A stretch of DNA of 64,000 nucleotides from Paramacrobiotus metropolitanus (Eukaryota > Tardigrada > Eutardigrada > Parachela > Macrobiotidae): contig NW_026570258.1 in assembly GCF_019649055.1 (NCBI RefSeq), positions 682,001 through 746,000 on the forward strand. The letters are read 5' to 3'. This document shows positions 35,031 through 46,199 of the stretch, one piece after another (position 1 is the stretch's first letter; the number at the start of each line of letters is the position of its first letter). Position numbers and translations under genes: made by a program. The notes beneath the pieces were generated by a model. It saw only the letters and a list, made by a program, of their open reading frames with translations. It was not told the DNA's origin and made no database searches.

Positions 35031-36231
35031 ATGAACGTTTTCGTTATCGTAGTTCTTTTGGCTGCAATTCTGGCTTTTGTGGTAAGTGCATTACATTAGC
35101 TACTAGCCGTCGTATTTTAATTTGCGAGGTAAGTTATTTGTGATTTACAGAGTAAAGTTTACGGAAAGCTGTTGCAAATGTCTCGTTGCTTTAGGGCGCC
35201 ATGCCGGTCAAGAACGACACATCATTACCGTCAGACGAAGAGAACGCAAAGGATGTAAAAATAGCGGAGTCCGGTAGGTGTCACACTGTCAGAATACGTT
35301 AGAACTTATGTACAAATCTATGCACTTGTTTAAGTATTCAGTTTTAAACAGCGAAAGTAAATCCAAAATTCTCTCAAATACCGGTACCACCATTTACGAC
35401 TTGTTGAGCGAATTATTTTTCTCAAGAAAAAGAATCGTTAAACACAAGCGCGTCGCAATTTGGAACTCATGCTGCACGCGGGAGTATCAAACCGGACCTG
35501 CAAAAACATAATTCCAAGACACTCATTATTTGCATGACTGTCTACCGTAAAGTTAACGACCTTTTGAAGTATAAACTTAGGTAATTTTTTGGCTTTTACG
35601 AAATTTAAGGTAGTTATCCGGATCCTTTATTGCATCAACATTGGAAGAACACTTTTTTGTTGTCGATATCATATGACAAGATATCGAATGCTGCAGAACT
35701 GTTTAAAATAATAAACGGTTAAAATAAGAACCGTTTAAAATTAAACGGTTCAAATAAGAACCGTTTAAAAATATCCCGGAGAATACAGTAACGAAAAACA
35801 GAAGTCAAACTTATACGTTTTACTTGTTACTACTGCATTAATCATAAACGCCAACTTAGAAGGACCTCGCGGAATTTTAATTCGTCGCTAATTTTTATTG
35901 TCCTGGTTTAATTTTACGCTGTTGAACGCGTTACTCTAACGGAATTAAGTCGAGCAGCGCGCATTGCAGCTTTAAAACAAAAATAAGAAAAGGTGCAACC
36001 GTATACTCGAGGTGATCGGTCTTTCAGACAAATCAAACTGTGATTATGCTATGACATTTTGGCTTTTCATCACATGCAAACAATTTTTGTTTAGAACCCG
36101 AAAGGCATCCATTCAAACCGATAATGAAGCGCAGTACGAGCAGCATCCACAAAAGCATCTGTTCAGAGGAAGAATGGCTTTCATATCCAAAGGGATGTGA
36201 ATATCACAAATCGTTTGAGTACAAGAAATAA
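35031..36231 (+). CDS. L6: small secreted prepropeptide of the C-x11-C family, 3 exons visible
   Basis: Exons 35031-35081, 35195-35273 and 36095-36231 (51+79+137 nt = 88 aa), phases 0 and 1. Exon 1 is the 17-codon signal exon (MNVFVIVVLLAAILAFV). Exon 2 starts GAMPVKNDTSLPSDEEN. The last exon has HPFKPIMKRSTSSIHKS, then C-SEEEWLSYPKG-C and a basic tail ending YKK. The Lys-Arg site precedes the Cys module as in L4 and L5. No equivalent of exon 3 was found in the 820-bp intron; 79 nt joins directly to the last exon in frame. This is the only apparently intact member on the plus strand, so the array includes an inversion. Confidence 0.65.
35700..35772. repeat. Short inverted/tandem repeat (AACCGTTTAAAA)
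   Basis: AAACGGTTAAAATAAGAACCGTTT is followed by a near-identical second copy, giving nested hairpins inside the last intron of L6. Confidence 0.7.
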
Positions 36232-36529
36232 ATTAACGTTCGATATTTTCGGTTTTTATTCGTTTGACGTTTTCGGTTTGTTTTGTATTGTAAATTTTTT
36301 ACTGTACTTTTACAAGACAGCAACGTTGTTATTGTGATTTCTGGAACATGATGCCAAAAGAAATTTAACACGTCAACTTAATTAGCACCAAATCACGAAT
36401 TCGGATTGTCACTTAGACGGTTTTGCTTAATTAAGTCTGCTGTCACAACCGGACGGTCTTCCAGCATATTATTAAGGCAGGGGGACAGTTTGGCCACGCC
36501 CATAGGATTAGGATTGAGTTTCCAGTAGC

Positions 36530-37030
36530 TTGCGATGCAGTTTTCAAGTGGATTCAGCACGCGCCCACTTAGGCTATTAGGAAATACTTTCAGCTGTTTT
36601 AAATATTATTCAAGGGAATGACTGTAATTTTTGAAGATCGCTTAACACGTTCTCTGAATGTGTTGATAAGCACACTAGCCGCCACAGTTTCTCTACGGTA
36701 AAAATGCAACTCATGATCAGCGGGAATTCTTTTAAGACGTGGCTCAGACATAGCTATCTGCTCATTTCCACGACAATCTTACGGACAACTAATTCCTGTT
36801 GTCTGACACACATACGGCTCGTATTTTCTGTTTTCCATCCGGCATTATGCACGTTTTCGCGGCACTAGTGCTTGCGGCTTTGATTCTGGATTTCGGTGTG
36901 TTTTATTGCTAGCGTGTACATTAACCCTGTGCAGTTGCATTGCATAAGTTTTTAAATTACAAAGTTTAAACCACAAAGTGTTAAAAAGTGTAATGCAAGC
37001 TATTCTGGCTTTTTTGGTAAGTTTCGTTAC
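36530..37030 (+). pseudogene. L7: remnant of a C-x11-C family locus (upstream block + exon 1)
   Basis: The plus strand has the far block remnant (GCAGTTTTCAAGTGGATTC at 36536, GCCGCCACAG at 36681), then ATGCACGTTTTCGC at 36847 encoding MHVFAALVLAALILDF, where the donor is GGTGTG instead of GGTAAG. A second partial signal exon (AGCTATTCTGGCTTTTTTGG followed by TAAGT) lies at about 36997. No exon 2 or last exon was found. A dead duplicate. Confidence 0.55.
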
Positions 37031-37039
37031 TAGCCTGCA

Positions 37040-38400
37040 CCTTCTTCATCATAAACTCACAAACGACGGTTTGCATCTATACAAACCCTCATAATGAGAA
37101 CAAGACTAATGTACAGTAATTACAGAACACGCGCATATTATATAAATATATAGACAGATATCTATCAAATACACAAAATACTTTGGAAATCAGGCATCCA
37201 TCAAAAATTCGAATTCAACTAACGCGTATAAAGTGATTACCTACGTATGTTATACGGTCGCTGCAGCACTTGTTTATTACTATTACAGCTTACAAGGTAC
37301 AACTACCTGCGCCAGTGTGCAGGTGTAAATGTAGCGCTTTGAAAACCCCTGCTCAGCCTTGACGTGGAAATGCAAACAGATGACTGGAACAGTATGCAGC
37401 TGACTTCCCCTATCAAGGAAAAGATCTATATTACAACGGAAAACCCCGTACGATCTGGTCAGAACAAACCAAAAAATTAATCGAAAAACTGCTAGCGTCA
37501 TTCGATTCAGCATGTCTGGAAACTGTGTCGCATGCATTTAGTTTTGGTAATTATTCGCTCCGGCTCCCGTTCACAGACGCCGGTGCCGGTAAAGCTGAAA
37601 GATCAAGGTGACCTTGAAAATAATTTCAGAGTCCGGTTGCATAGAACAAAAACTCAGTAAATTTAAACTGGCACCTTTTTAGATCAGCAAATTAAAAAAA
37701 GGGTTTGAACTTTTACTCCTGCAAGACTAAAGCAGCCTCTCACTAGCCTGTTAGCAGTAAGACAAAGATGCTGCTAGTGGATGGCTTCGTTTCAGTAAAT
37801 CGTTAACAATTTAAAGCGCTCAAAAATATGACTTAGGATTTGTTAGGAATAAGAACGCTCGTTCAAAGCAGCTGTAAAAGAAACTGAAAACAGTAATCGT
37901 CAAACGGGCTGACCTTTCATTACAGTCCGAGCAAAACTTAAGACAGTGATTAATCAGCATGTACGGTCCATTAAATTAATCATTCCGTATAATACGGAAT
38001 AAATTAGTTTCTTCAGATCAGAAAATGCCAACCCGACTGCACTGCTCGAATCGGAAAATTTATATTCCCTACACAAACACTATAAAAATAAACGGCATCC
38101 TCGTCGGCAATGAATTATAAAGGCTAATTTTATGATATTGATTATCATAATCAGTGCAAAAAGGGCTGTGCAGTGTGCACATTGAAAACAACCATACATA
38201 GTAAAAAATTTATCAATTACATAAATTACAAAGTATTACCGCTGCAGTACATCGACTCAAAGAACAGTTTAGAAAAATACAAATTGCTTCATAAACATCT
38301 ATCATTCCTAAGAAAACGGGTATTAATTTGGAGACTACGGTCCCAGGGGTTCGTATACACGAACTAGCGAACTATTTCTACTATTTAGTGTACAAATTGA
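37040..38400. other. No gene seen
   Basis: AT-rich DNA; no supported ORF or repeat apart from the dispersed element that starts near 38400. Confidence 0.45.
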
Positions 38401-38965
38401 GTGATCAAATTACTATTCGATAGATGGGTGACTGGGTGAGTAACCGCAGTTACCGCACTACCGCTACTCTCCAGTGCACAGAGCTCGCTAGGTGATTGAG
38501 TAACCAAACGAGTGGTAACGAACCAGTAACTGAGCTACCATTACTGGAACCGCACATAACGAGTGGCCGAAGTACCACTATTCTCGTGTGCAGAAACCGG
38601 TAGGGGAGTGGTGACCTACTGAAAACAGCCATTGCTCGCTAGGTCGGTACGTAACGGATCGAGTGGTGGTGAGTAACTGAAGTACCAATACTGTTTACTG
38701 CACTGTATAGTGAGTGACCAATTTCCATTACTGTCCAATGCGCAGAGCCGACTGAGAGTTTGAGTAACCAAATTTCCTTTATTTTTCTGAGCGCAAATCG
38801 TGATAGGTGGTGAAGAACTGAAGTAAGACCACTGTTTAGTGCATATAGACTATAGTCATCGCAAATAGTGCACGCAGTAATACTAAATTAATCAAATCAT
38901 TCGAAAAACCGACAGCAGACCACAAGAAACGCGGAGGCAAAGCCGAAGCCGTTTCTTGTATATAA
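38400..38965 (-). repeat. Dispersed repeat with an internal ~60-bp minisatellite, copy 2 (inverted)
   Basis: Units such as GAGTAACCGCAGTTACC, CTACTCTCCAGTGCAC and AGAGCTCGCTAGG recur from 38430 to about 38790 and are the reverse complement of the units at 2890-3250. The flank at 38910-38955 (GCAGACCACAAGAAACGCGG through TTTCTTGTAT) is the reverse complement of 2495-2545. Same order of parts, opposite strand. Confidence 0.65.
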
Positions 38966-38969
38966 TAAT

Positions 38970-39715
38970 ACTATATATGTGCTTCTATTCAACGCACATT
39001 ACAGTAACATAATCCTCAACGCGGTTGTGAAAACCCGCGCAGAGGCTCAACCACTCCGGACTGTTGAAATTGGCTTTTTAATGCAGACAGTTTCGAGATC
39101 CTTAAGCGTGGCACGTTGTAATGCGAGGTAATTTTTGCACTGACGAGTGTGAGACGTTTTTTTTGTGGATGCTTGCAGCCACAATGTAATTGATGTGTGC
39201 TAAATGCCAAAAACACAAAAGCACATCCATTGCTTTCTGAGGAAACGCTCAAGGTCTCAACCACTCACATTAGCTTGGCAGTTGATAATACTATTTATTC
39301 AGAGACTAAAATTCCCTAGGAATAAGTTGGGGATTTTGGTGACTTTGTTAGAAACATCTTGCTCCAGGGATATATGCAACTTAAGCATCATAATAAATGC
39401 GCAATACTTACTTCGCCGATCACACAGTGTTGCGTTTTACGACTTATTTTGCAAATGACCAGCATGAAATTAGATTTATTGAAACAGCTAACTCTGAACT
39501 ATTTTGTTTCACAATTTTTCTTGCAAAAACTTTGATGACAAATCGATTAAAATAAGTACTGCGATCTTCATTAGACCAAAAAATTAGCAATCTAGACAAC
39601 ACAATGAACACGGTTTGTTAATAAATGTTTCACCAAATAAGACTTCAGAAACCGTTTGTAGTAATGGCAATGGTATTGATCTGGCCTGATGAAAATTGAG
39701 AAGCCAAACTGAGAC
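38970..39715. other. No gene seen
   Basis: AT-rich intergenic DNA downstream of L4. Confidence 0.45.
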
Positions 39716-39717
39716 GG

Positions 39718-40800
39718 TTATTTTTGAAATGCGCAATACTGCGGATGCAAACGTCTTTGTTCCCATGTACAAAACGGAATCTTGTTGCAGTCGTTTGGAT
39801 TAATACGGGTTTCTTCCTCGGTACAAGGAATAAAAGAGGGGCCGATGTTCATGTAACTGCGCTTCGTTTTCGGTTTGACGGGACGCATTTCCGGTGCTAA
39901 ACAAAGTTGTCTGTGTATATTGAAGCAACAAAATGCTGTATGTGTGACAACACCATAAATATAAATATAACAGGTGAGCGCTAAAAGAAATATAGAAGCG
40001 AGATTATTATCAGTTCAGGTAATACTGTATTATAACTGTAAGCTGTAAAAACCGCACTTTGCAGGTTTTAAATAGACTGACTGTCAGTAGCTTGCGCCAG
40101 ACTGAATAAAAATGTACACTTCATGGATTTGCTTTTCAGGATTTCATTATTCAGTCCCTGTGGAGGATATCAAAGGCTACTGCGTAAAACTGAACTTTGA
40201 AAAACCTTTTGAAAAAAGTTAAAGTTAACGAACGTACATATTTGGAAAAGTTCGATCAAGTTTCGCGAAATGTAACTTACCGAACTCGGGGATATCGGGA
40301 TTTCCAGGTTCTGGGCGGCCGATTCGGCTCGGTCCAGCGGGATCTTTTCCCTTTTGATTCGCCAGGACGAGAGATGAAGAGCTTGTGTAGGGGCCTGTTT
40401 TCGGCGTGCCAGGATCCGTTTCCGGCGCTAAATAACATTGTTGACGTTTATCGGGCAGATACGCAAGTTATTATAACCTTTACGTGGATTCAGTTGACTG
40501 AAGTACTGTACATGTCAACGGCAACTGTACAGCAGTGAAAGTTCAGCGAAAACTTAAAGTTCGGGGAAGCTTCCCTACGCTGCACTGACACTTACCGACT
40601 CCCGATTTTGGCGGGCTCTCTTTCGCTGACGCTGATGGTGGATCTTCCTTGGCTGGCATGGCAGCCTATAAGAATGCGGCGATATAATCCAATCAACCTC
40701 ATAAAATCGATACTCTGACATTTAAAGCAAAAAGCCCGAATGCACTTACCGCAAAAGCCATAAGAGCAGTCAAAAGGAGTAAGGTCACCAAAAATTTCAT
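39718..40800 (-). CDS. L4: secreted prepropeptide of the C-x11-C family with two tandem Cys modules, 4 exons
   Basis: Exons 40800-40750, 40665-40596, 40427-40281 and 39896-39718 (51+70+147+179 nt = 148 aa), phases 0, 1 and 1, good GT/AG ends. Signal exon MKFLVTLLLLTALMAFA. Exon 2 starts AAMPAKEDPPSASAKE. Exon 3 starts PETDPGTPKTGP and is enlarged (49 codons, Pro/Ser/Gly-rich). The last exon has PVKPKTKRSYMNIG, then C-TEEETRINPND-C, five residues, C-TWEQRRLHPQY-C and AFQK. So the C-x11-C module is duplicated in tandem, with Pro at loop position 9 in both. Upstream block and TATA present. Probably a functional secreted peptide precursor; receptor or target unknown. Confidence 0.72.
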
Positions 40801-40884
40801 AATGACGATTGTCGTAGTGGGACGAAAAAAACGTTGAAAAACTAACCTCAGAAGTTGTTGTGGAGATAACGGTTTAGGAAGTGC

Positions 40885-41165
40885 ATCTCAATAGATATTA
40901 CAAACGCTTTTATAGGTATCGCCGTACGACTGAGCTCATTCTTTCTACTGCATAGATGAGAGCTGCTCAGTAACCTGGCAGTTATTATGCTTACTTTTCG
41001 AAACATTCAGAGAAACTGCTTATCAGTTTTGCAGGAAGCGAAGCCTTTTCGTTGAAGACTAAAGAAAACAGAAGTGTTTCCCGAGTACTGAATGGGCCAG
41101 CTCCGGTACCTCGCATATCCACTTGAGAACTGCGTGGTCCGATAGCGGGAACTCAAAATTCGACG
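40885..41165 (-). promoter_or_regulatory. Upstream block and TATA box of L4
   Basis: The minus strand reads GATACCTATAAAAGCG near 40906-40921. Then follow GCATAATAACTGCCAGG (about 40978-40994), AAAAGGCTTCGCTTCC (about 41037-41052), and the far block (GGGCCAGCTCCGGTACCTCG, CACTTGAGAACTGCGTGG, GATAGCGGGAACTCAA on the plus strand). Confidence 0.7.
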
Positions 41166-41169
41166 TATG

Positions 41170-42580
41170 CACTTGCTTTAGAGCAAATAATAACTGCTTT
41201 CGTTTGTGTATATTATTCACAAGGACAGACACGAGAGATCAATTTACATTTGGCAAGTAGAGGGTAACTGCAGTAAAATGTCTGGTTTTCACACTACGTA
41301 CAAGGTGCCGAGAACTCTTTTGCAGTAATGGAGCCAACTGCTCTATGTGTTCGGCCACTATGCCGTCACATTAAAATTTTGTTTCGACTGCGTCACCCAA
41401 TTAATGATGCAGCGATTGGCAAGTATTACAATTGATCGCATGTCCCCAAACTAAACGCAACTTGGGCCAACGCGTTCACCAAGGCATTTTAACTTCTTCT
41501 AACAATGTAACGACTGCAGTTTTTTACGTTTATTGTTCTGAAATACTCGTATTAACCTGACGTCTGAAATTTCAAATCACTATAAAAATTAATAGGTCTA
41601 TGCTGCGGGCACGGGAAAACACGGGTGCTGGCTGTGTGCACGGTATCTCAAATTTCAGTATTTTTAGTTTACATGTTGGCTTTTTTAATTTATTTTCACG
41701 TCTTTCGAATTTTGACGGTAACAACTAACAACTTGCTACAACCAGTATGACCATTATTGCACATACTGCTTTTATTTAGAACAGCTGTAGAATATTTACG
41801 ATAATGGGGCTATTTTATTGGTGCATGCAAAAAATATGTTGTCAATGAATTACAAAATTAATGGTTCAACTACAAAAAAGGCCTAAGAAAGCACGATCGT
41901 ACGCTCCTAATCTAAATAAAGCTTAGCAAAAGTGATTAGCACGGCGTTTTAATTGATACACAAAACGTTAAGTTGTGTTTTTGATGTTATATAGAAATAT
42001 TTTATTAACTGCTGTATTTTTACGAGTTTAAGAGCCACCAAAATGGTCAACACGAGTCGACATCGGACTATCTTTATTATTTTTCGTGCTTCGAATTCGA
42101 AATTCAGAATTAGGGTCATACCGATGCGCACAGGCACAGAAGGACACTGCCGCTTGACCAACACCGTACCGTAGCGAGATACGGTTCGAATTTGAGCCAA
42201 GGCCTTAGTTTTGGGCATACGCAGTCATGCAAAAATATCTCTAAGTCGGAAGCGAAAGCTCGTCGTTAACTGAGCAACGCTTATGTAATTGTGGTAAGCA
42301 CGGCACTCAATTCATGAGGATTTTTTTTGCGACGTTATTTTCAGGTATTTCAATGTTTATTACAGACTCCAGCTTTATTAGTGCGAAACGGAAAATCCAC
42401 TGCTGAATGTTACTGAATAATCTGAATTACAGATAATGCGATATAAGTCTGTGCGGAGCTTTGAAGAAATTTAACAAATATGTTTACAGTGTTCGGGCAA
42501 ACTAATTTTCTATGTAATTTGCATGTATGCGAAACTTACAAACATTAGAAAATACACTTGAGTGGATTCGTTACAGCAAA
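41170..42580. other. No gene seen
   Basis: AT-rich DNA. A minus ORF at 41949-42218 has no recognisable features. Confidence 0.45.
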
Positions 42581-42589
42581 ATATGCGTA

Positions 42590-42965
42590 TTATACCGTGA
42601 ACTCCACTCCAGGCGGTGAGGGAATTTGCAGCGTTCGGATTTTGGCATAATAATTGATATCTCCATGATTCCGCTACCTACAGTTAAGCGCTTCTGCGAA
42701 AATAATGCTTAAGCGTTTTTAAAGTAAACTTGGTCTGTCGTTGCCATGCCGAATCAACAACAGTCACGTAAATCTTCTCAGTAATTTGCTGTATAAGATA
42801 ATTCCCCGGAACACAGTCCGAATGGTTCGGAGAAAAGTCTTTCCATATCTGCACAACGCTGGCTTTTAAAAATGATATAAGGTTCAACCCATTTCTTTGA
42901 TAAACAGTCAATAACAGCACAGCATCTCTACCGATTCTATATTTTGTCGTTCTTCTGACTAATCT
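42590..42965 (+). promoter_or_regulatory. Upstream block of DPBB gene D3
   Basis: GTGAACTCCACTCCAGGCGG at 42597, ATCTCCATGATTCCG near 42658, GCTTAAGCGTTTTTAAAGTA, AAATCTTCTCAGTAATTTGC and CACAGCATCTC near 42918. Closely matches the blocks before D2 and at 49.6-49.97 kb. Confidence 0.65.
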
Positions 42966-42974
42966 GTTTCTAAA

Positions 42975-43421
42975 ATGGCCGCTCGCTTCCTTTTTGGTGT
43001 TGTTGTCTTCGTAGGGTTGTGCGCTGTTGCTTGGGGTTTTCAGGGCAAAGCAACTATCTACAATCCGGGAGCGAATGGAGCCTGTGGAAAGGTCATCACT
43101 GCGAACGAAATGGGCATGGCTATCGGCCGCGTGCAGTACGGTGACTACCCCGATTCCAACAAGTCCCCCGTCTGCGGCAAATGCGCCCTGGTCAAAGCAG
43201 TGGACAAAGTTGGTCAAAGCACCGGTAAGCAGGTCAAGGTCAAAGTGGTCGAACGTTGTGAAGGATGCGTCCTTGAAGCCATCCAGCTGTCCTCAGCCGC
43301 CTTTAGGAAGTTGGCTTCCGAGGACCTCAATATCGACCAGGTTGGAACTACGTTAAATGATAAATTGGCTGTAATTTGTGCCGTATTTACCTGCCTTCTG
43401 CAAATTTCTGTCGTGCTGTAA
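42975..43421 (+). CDS. D3: DPBB (RlpA/barwin-like) secreted protein with a frameshifted C terminus
   Basis: 148 codons. Signal peptide MAARFLFGVVVFVGLCAVAWG, then FQGKATIYNPGANGACGKVI, VCGKC, KVKVVERCEGC, IQLSSAAFRKLA, as in D1 and D2. A short insertion (KVGQSTG) sits before KQVKVK. Near 43340 the DNA reads GACCAGGTTGGAACTACG, where the paralogues have codons for QV-x-WNYVEC. Bases are missing (one, or four, mod 3), so the ending becomes VGTTLNDKL... for 20 more residues and the terminal WNY and Cys are lost. Read in the other frame, WNYVK and a stop follow. Either a young inactivation or an altered protein with five of six Cys. Confidence 0.7.
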   Translation: MAARFLFGVVVFVGLCAVAWGFQGKATIYNPGANGACGKVITANEMGMAIGRVQYGDYPDSNKSPVCGKCALVKAVDKVGQSTGKQVKVKVVERCEGCVLEAIQLSSAAFRKLASEDLNIDQVGTTLNDKLAVICAVFTCLLQISVVL

Positions 43422-43429
43422 GGAACACC

Positions 43430-44410
43430 CCTTTCTGCATTCTCCGCTTCCTCGTTTGCTTTAACTTTCCATAAAGCTTTTTCTTAGTATATTAGGTCAA
43501 TGGTTTAGATATCGTGCGACTGATAAAGAAAATCTTAATGATATCCTCTGCAGTCTGCGCTATCTTGTTTTTTTGCTTAAATTTTCTATGAAGCAGTTTG
43601 TCCGTTTTGTTGCATGTTTGTTTATTCAGAGGCGTGCACGAGAAAAATCTGAAGAAATATTCAAGGCTTGGTTGGAAAGAGTGAAAAAAGGTTTTCAGCC
43701 ACTCCTGGTCGGCACGGCAGTGATACCTTAATTATCTTATGTGCGTGATGTGGCGTTAAATGCACGGTTGATGTGCTGTCTTTTCCTGTTTTTTGCCTCT
43801 AGCGGTATCCCTATGAGGTACCGGGCTACCTCTGTTCGGCAACACCTGTTGCAAGATTAAACTCGTAAAACTGGCTTTACATGCCTTTTCATTTACTGAA
43901 TACTTTTATTAGTCAAGAAATCTATCTGTAGTACACTTGAGTTTGCGGTACGAGGGCTCGCGATGAATCTTGTCGTTATTTTTAAAAAATATGATGTTCC
44001 TCTGGTGAATGGCGCCCACGGTAATCAATCGTGTCCCTATTCACCGCGTTTTCACACGTTTCGTAGAATACATAACAACATATATTTTTAATACAAATCA
44101 ATTCTAAATATTTGTATTTAGTAAATTTCAGAGAAAGCGCTTATGATTTTCTGGAGACGACATCTGAGACCACTATCAGACAAAATATACAAAGCCATTG
44201 TTGTCAAGCGTGATTCAATGGATTGCGCAATGCGCATTTAACTAAATAAACAACTGTATAACAAATTAAGGCAACTAAGGAAAAGGTTGCGGATACTGCA
44301 GGATAGAAACGAAAAAGCTTATGGCTTTAGTCAGGACGCGACACAAATACAAATCGTATTTAGGAAACAATTGAAAGACGATTGCCAGCCACATACAGCC
44401 AATACAGACA
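43430..44410. other. No gene seen
   Basis: 3' flank of D3 and AT-rich DNA. Confidence 0.45.
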
Positions 44411-44417
44411 AAAGCTC

Positions 44418-44735
44418 CAGGTTACCTGGTTATAACGTAAATCCTTGGAAGCCAGTTTCGGGAAGGCGGCTGGGACATATCAGCAGAGCCGCTGGCGCAG
44501 CGATCGACCACCTTAGCCTTGACCTGCTTTCCGGAGTTCACACCTTTGACCAATGCGCAGTTGCGCAGACGGGCGTCTTGTTGGGATTCTTGTGCTCTCC
44601 GTACTGCATCTTGTTGACGGCCACCAACAATTTTCTTTTCAGTGTTGACCTTCCGCAGGCACCCATCGGCGGAGTATTCAAGGTTGTTTTGCCAATGAAG
44701 CTCAGGGCATCACCGCTCGGATGAAATTGAAAGGG
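44418..44735 (-). pseudogene. D4: decayed DPBB gene
   Basis: The minus strand aligns with D1-D3: FIGKTTLN, GACGRST, LLVAVNKMQYGEHKNPNKTP, then a one-base loss in the VCGxC segment near 44570 that shifts the frame to a stop. After it, in another frame, come LVKGVNSGKQVKAKVVDRC and AAFPKLASKDLRYNQVTW. The signal-peptide part is not recognisable. Opposite strand to D1-D3. Confidence 0.8.
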
Positions 44736-44859
44736 TGCATCATCAAGTAATAAAAGTAATAAGGGAAATGGCGCTGATATGAGCGCCATCTCACTTATTC
44801 CTTTTAACACAATGCATGCATGTTGCGGTTCTTTCTCGGTTGAGCGGAATCTTAACAAA

Positions 44860-45220
44860 AATGGTTGTTCAATTTAAGGAGTGCAACCAGGATGAGCCAT
44901 CTAATCACCATATTATTCGTTCAAATTAAATAACTGAAGTTACTGAACCTAACCAAAGAAAAAAATTGCTGTAAAAAAAATATTGATACCTAAATGGAAG
45001 CGCAGACAAAATAAATCGCGCGATTCTTTATTCTTATCGCAAGGATGGCATTTACCAGTTCGATGCATTGTTCGTTGCAGGAACTAGTCACAAACCTGAT
45101 ATAACAGCTTAGTAAATCAGGTTAGTGACTAGCGGACGACAATAACAATGTAAAATTAATTTTGGTTAAAAAGTGCTACTATTGTTATCAACCATGTAAT
45201 TTCAGTGACGTTCAGATGCG
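44860..45220. other. No gene seen
   Basis: AT-rich DNA between D4 and L8. Confidence 0.4.
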
Positions 45221-45224
45221 GTAT

Positions 45225-45478
45225 GTTGACTCTTACCGGTCTCCTGCTTTTTTAAAGAGCAGTTCTCTTGTCCTCTTCCTTCGATGTAAACGATGGCTCC
45301 TCCTGAAGAAGAGCCATCATCTACGTCGATGGAAGAGAACGAAAAGCAAGGCGGAACAATTTCAAGCAAGTTTCCAAAATTAATTATCTTAACTTCACTG
45401 CCTCGGCATGTAGATTGTGTGGTGAATACAGAAAAACCAGAAGTCAGCCTTAAGCAACAATGGTACCAAAACGTTCAT
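45225..45478 (-). pseudogene. L8: decayed C-x11-C family locus
   Basis: The minus strand has ATGAACGTTTTGGTACCATT at 45478, an exon 1 relative (MNVLVPLLLKADF) without a donor after codon 17. An exon-2 relative lies at about 45310-45237 (CTTCAG|GAGGAGCCATCG... ending GAGACCG|GTAAGA). Neither Cys module nor Lys-Arg remains. Confidence 0.5.
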
Positions 45479-45589
45479 GATGGCGGATTCGAAACCGAAA
45501 AAACTGTGACACAAAAATTAGAATATTTGAAAAGCGTAGTGTCAGAATCGCCACTCATTTTACGCTTCCAAAAGCTTTTATTGAAATTT

Positions 45590-46135
45590 TTGCTCCGCTT
45601 ATCGTTAGTTGTTCAAATTGTGGCGGCTATAGTGCTTACCTATCGCCAAATTCAGAGAAATGGCTTGGGAATTTTGCAGGAATCAAAGCCTTCCGGTTAA
45701 ATATTTGAGGCAATTAAAAGTGCTTCCCGGGTAACGGATGGGCCATCTCCAGCGCTCCGCGTATCCACTTGTGTGTATTCTGCTAATCACGAGCGTGCGT
45801 TTAACACTGAATTTCCTGTACAGAACGTTGCCAGCAGTTTGGCGTAATGTGAAATCCACTCCAGACAGTGCCGACAAACTGCAACGTCAAACATAACGAA
45901 TACTGGTGTATCCGTAAGACAGCAATGCCAGCTGTGGCGGTTATTGAACACTTCAGAACGTCCAAAAATTCTGCAAAACGAATTTGCACAAATCACAGCC
46001 TTTCCGGTAAAACATATGTGAAATCAGTACAAACAATTCCTGACAGCGGATGGGCCCCTTCCAACACCTCGCGTGTCCACTTAAAAACTGATTCGACAGC
46101 TAACGGGAAATCAACGCGTGAAACTCGTGCACTTG
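45590..46135 (-). promoter_or_regulatory. Two tandem copies of the family upstream block (L8 and an orphan)
   Basis: Copy 1 (45610-45770): GTGGCGGCTATAGTGCTTAC, GGAATCAAAGCCTTCCGG, GATGGGCCATCTCCAGCGC. Copy 2 (45930-46120): GCTGTGGCGGTTATTGAACA, CAGCCTTTCCGG, GATGGGCCCCTTCCAACACC, CACTTAAAAACTGATTCGAC. Between them (45850-45890) is a short piece of the DPBB upstream block (AATCCACTCCAGACAGTG). No gene follows copy 2. Confidence 0.6.
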
Positions 46136-46199
46136 TGCTACCGGCAAAACGATTTCCTGCACAAGCACTTCACTGAGAAATCGTCAGGTTGTGGAATCA

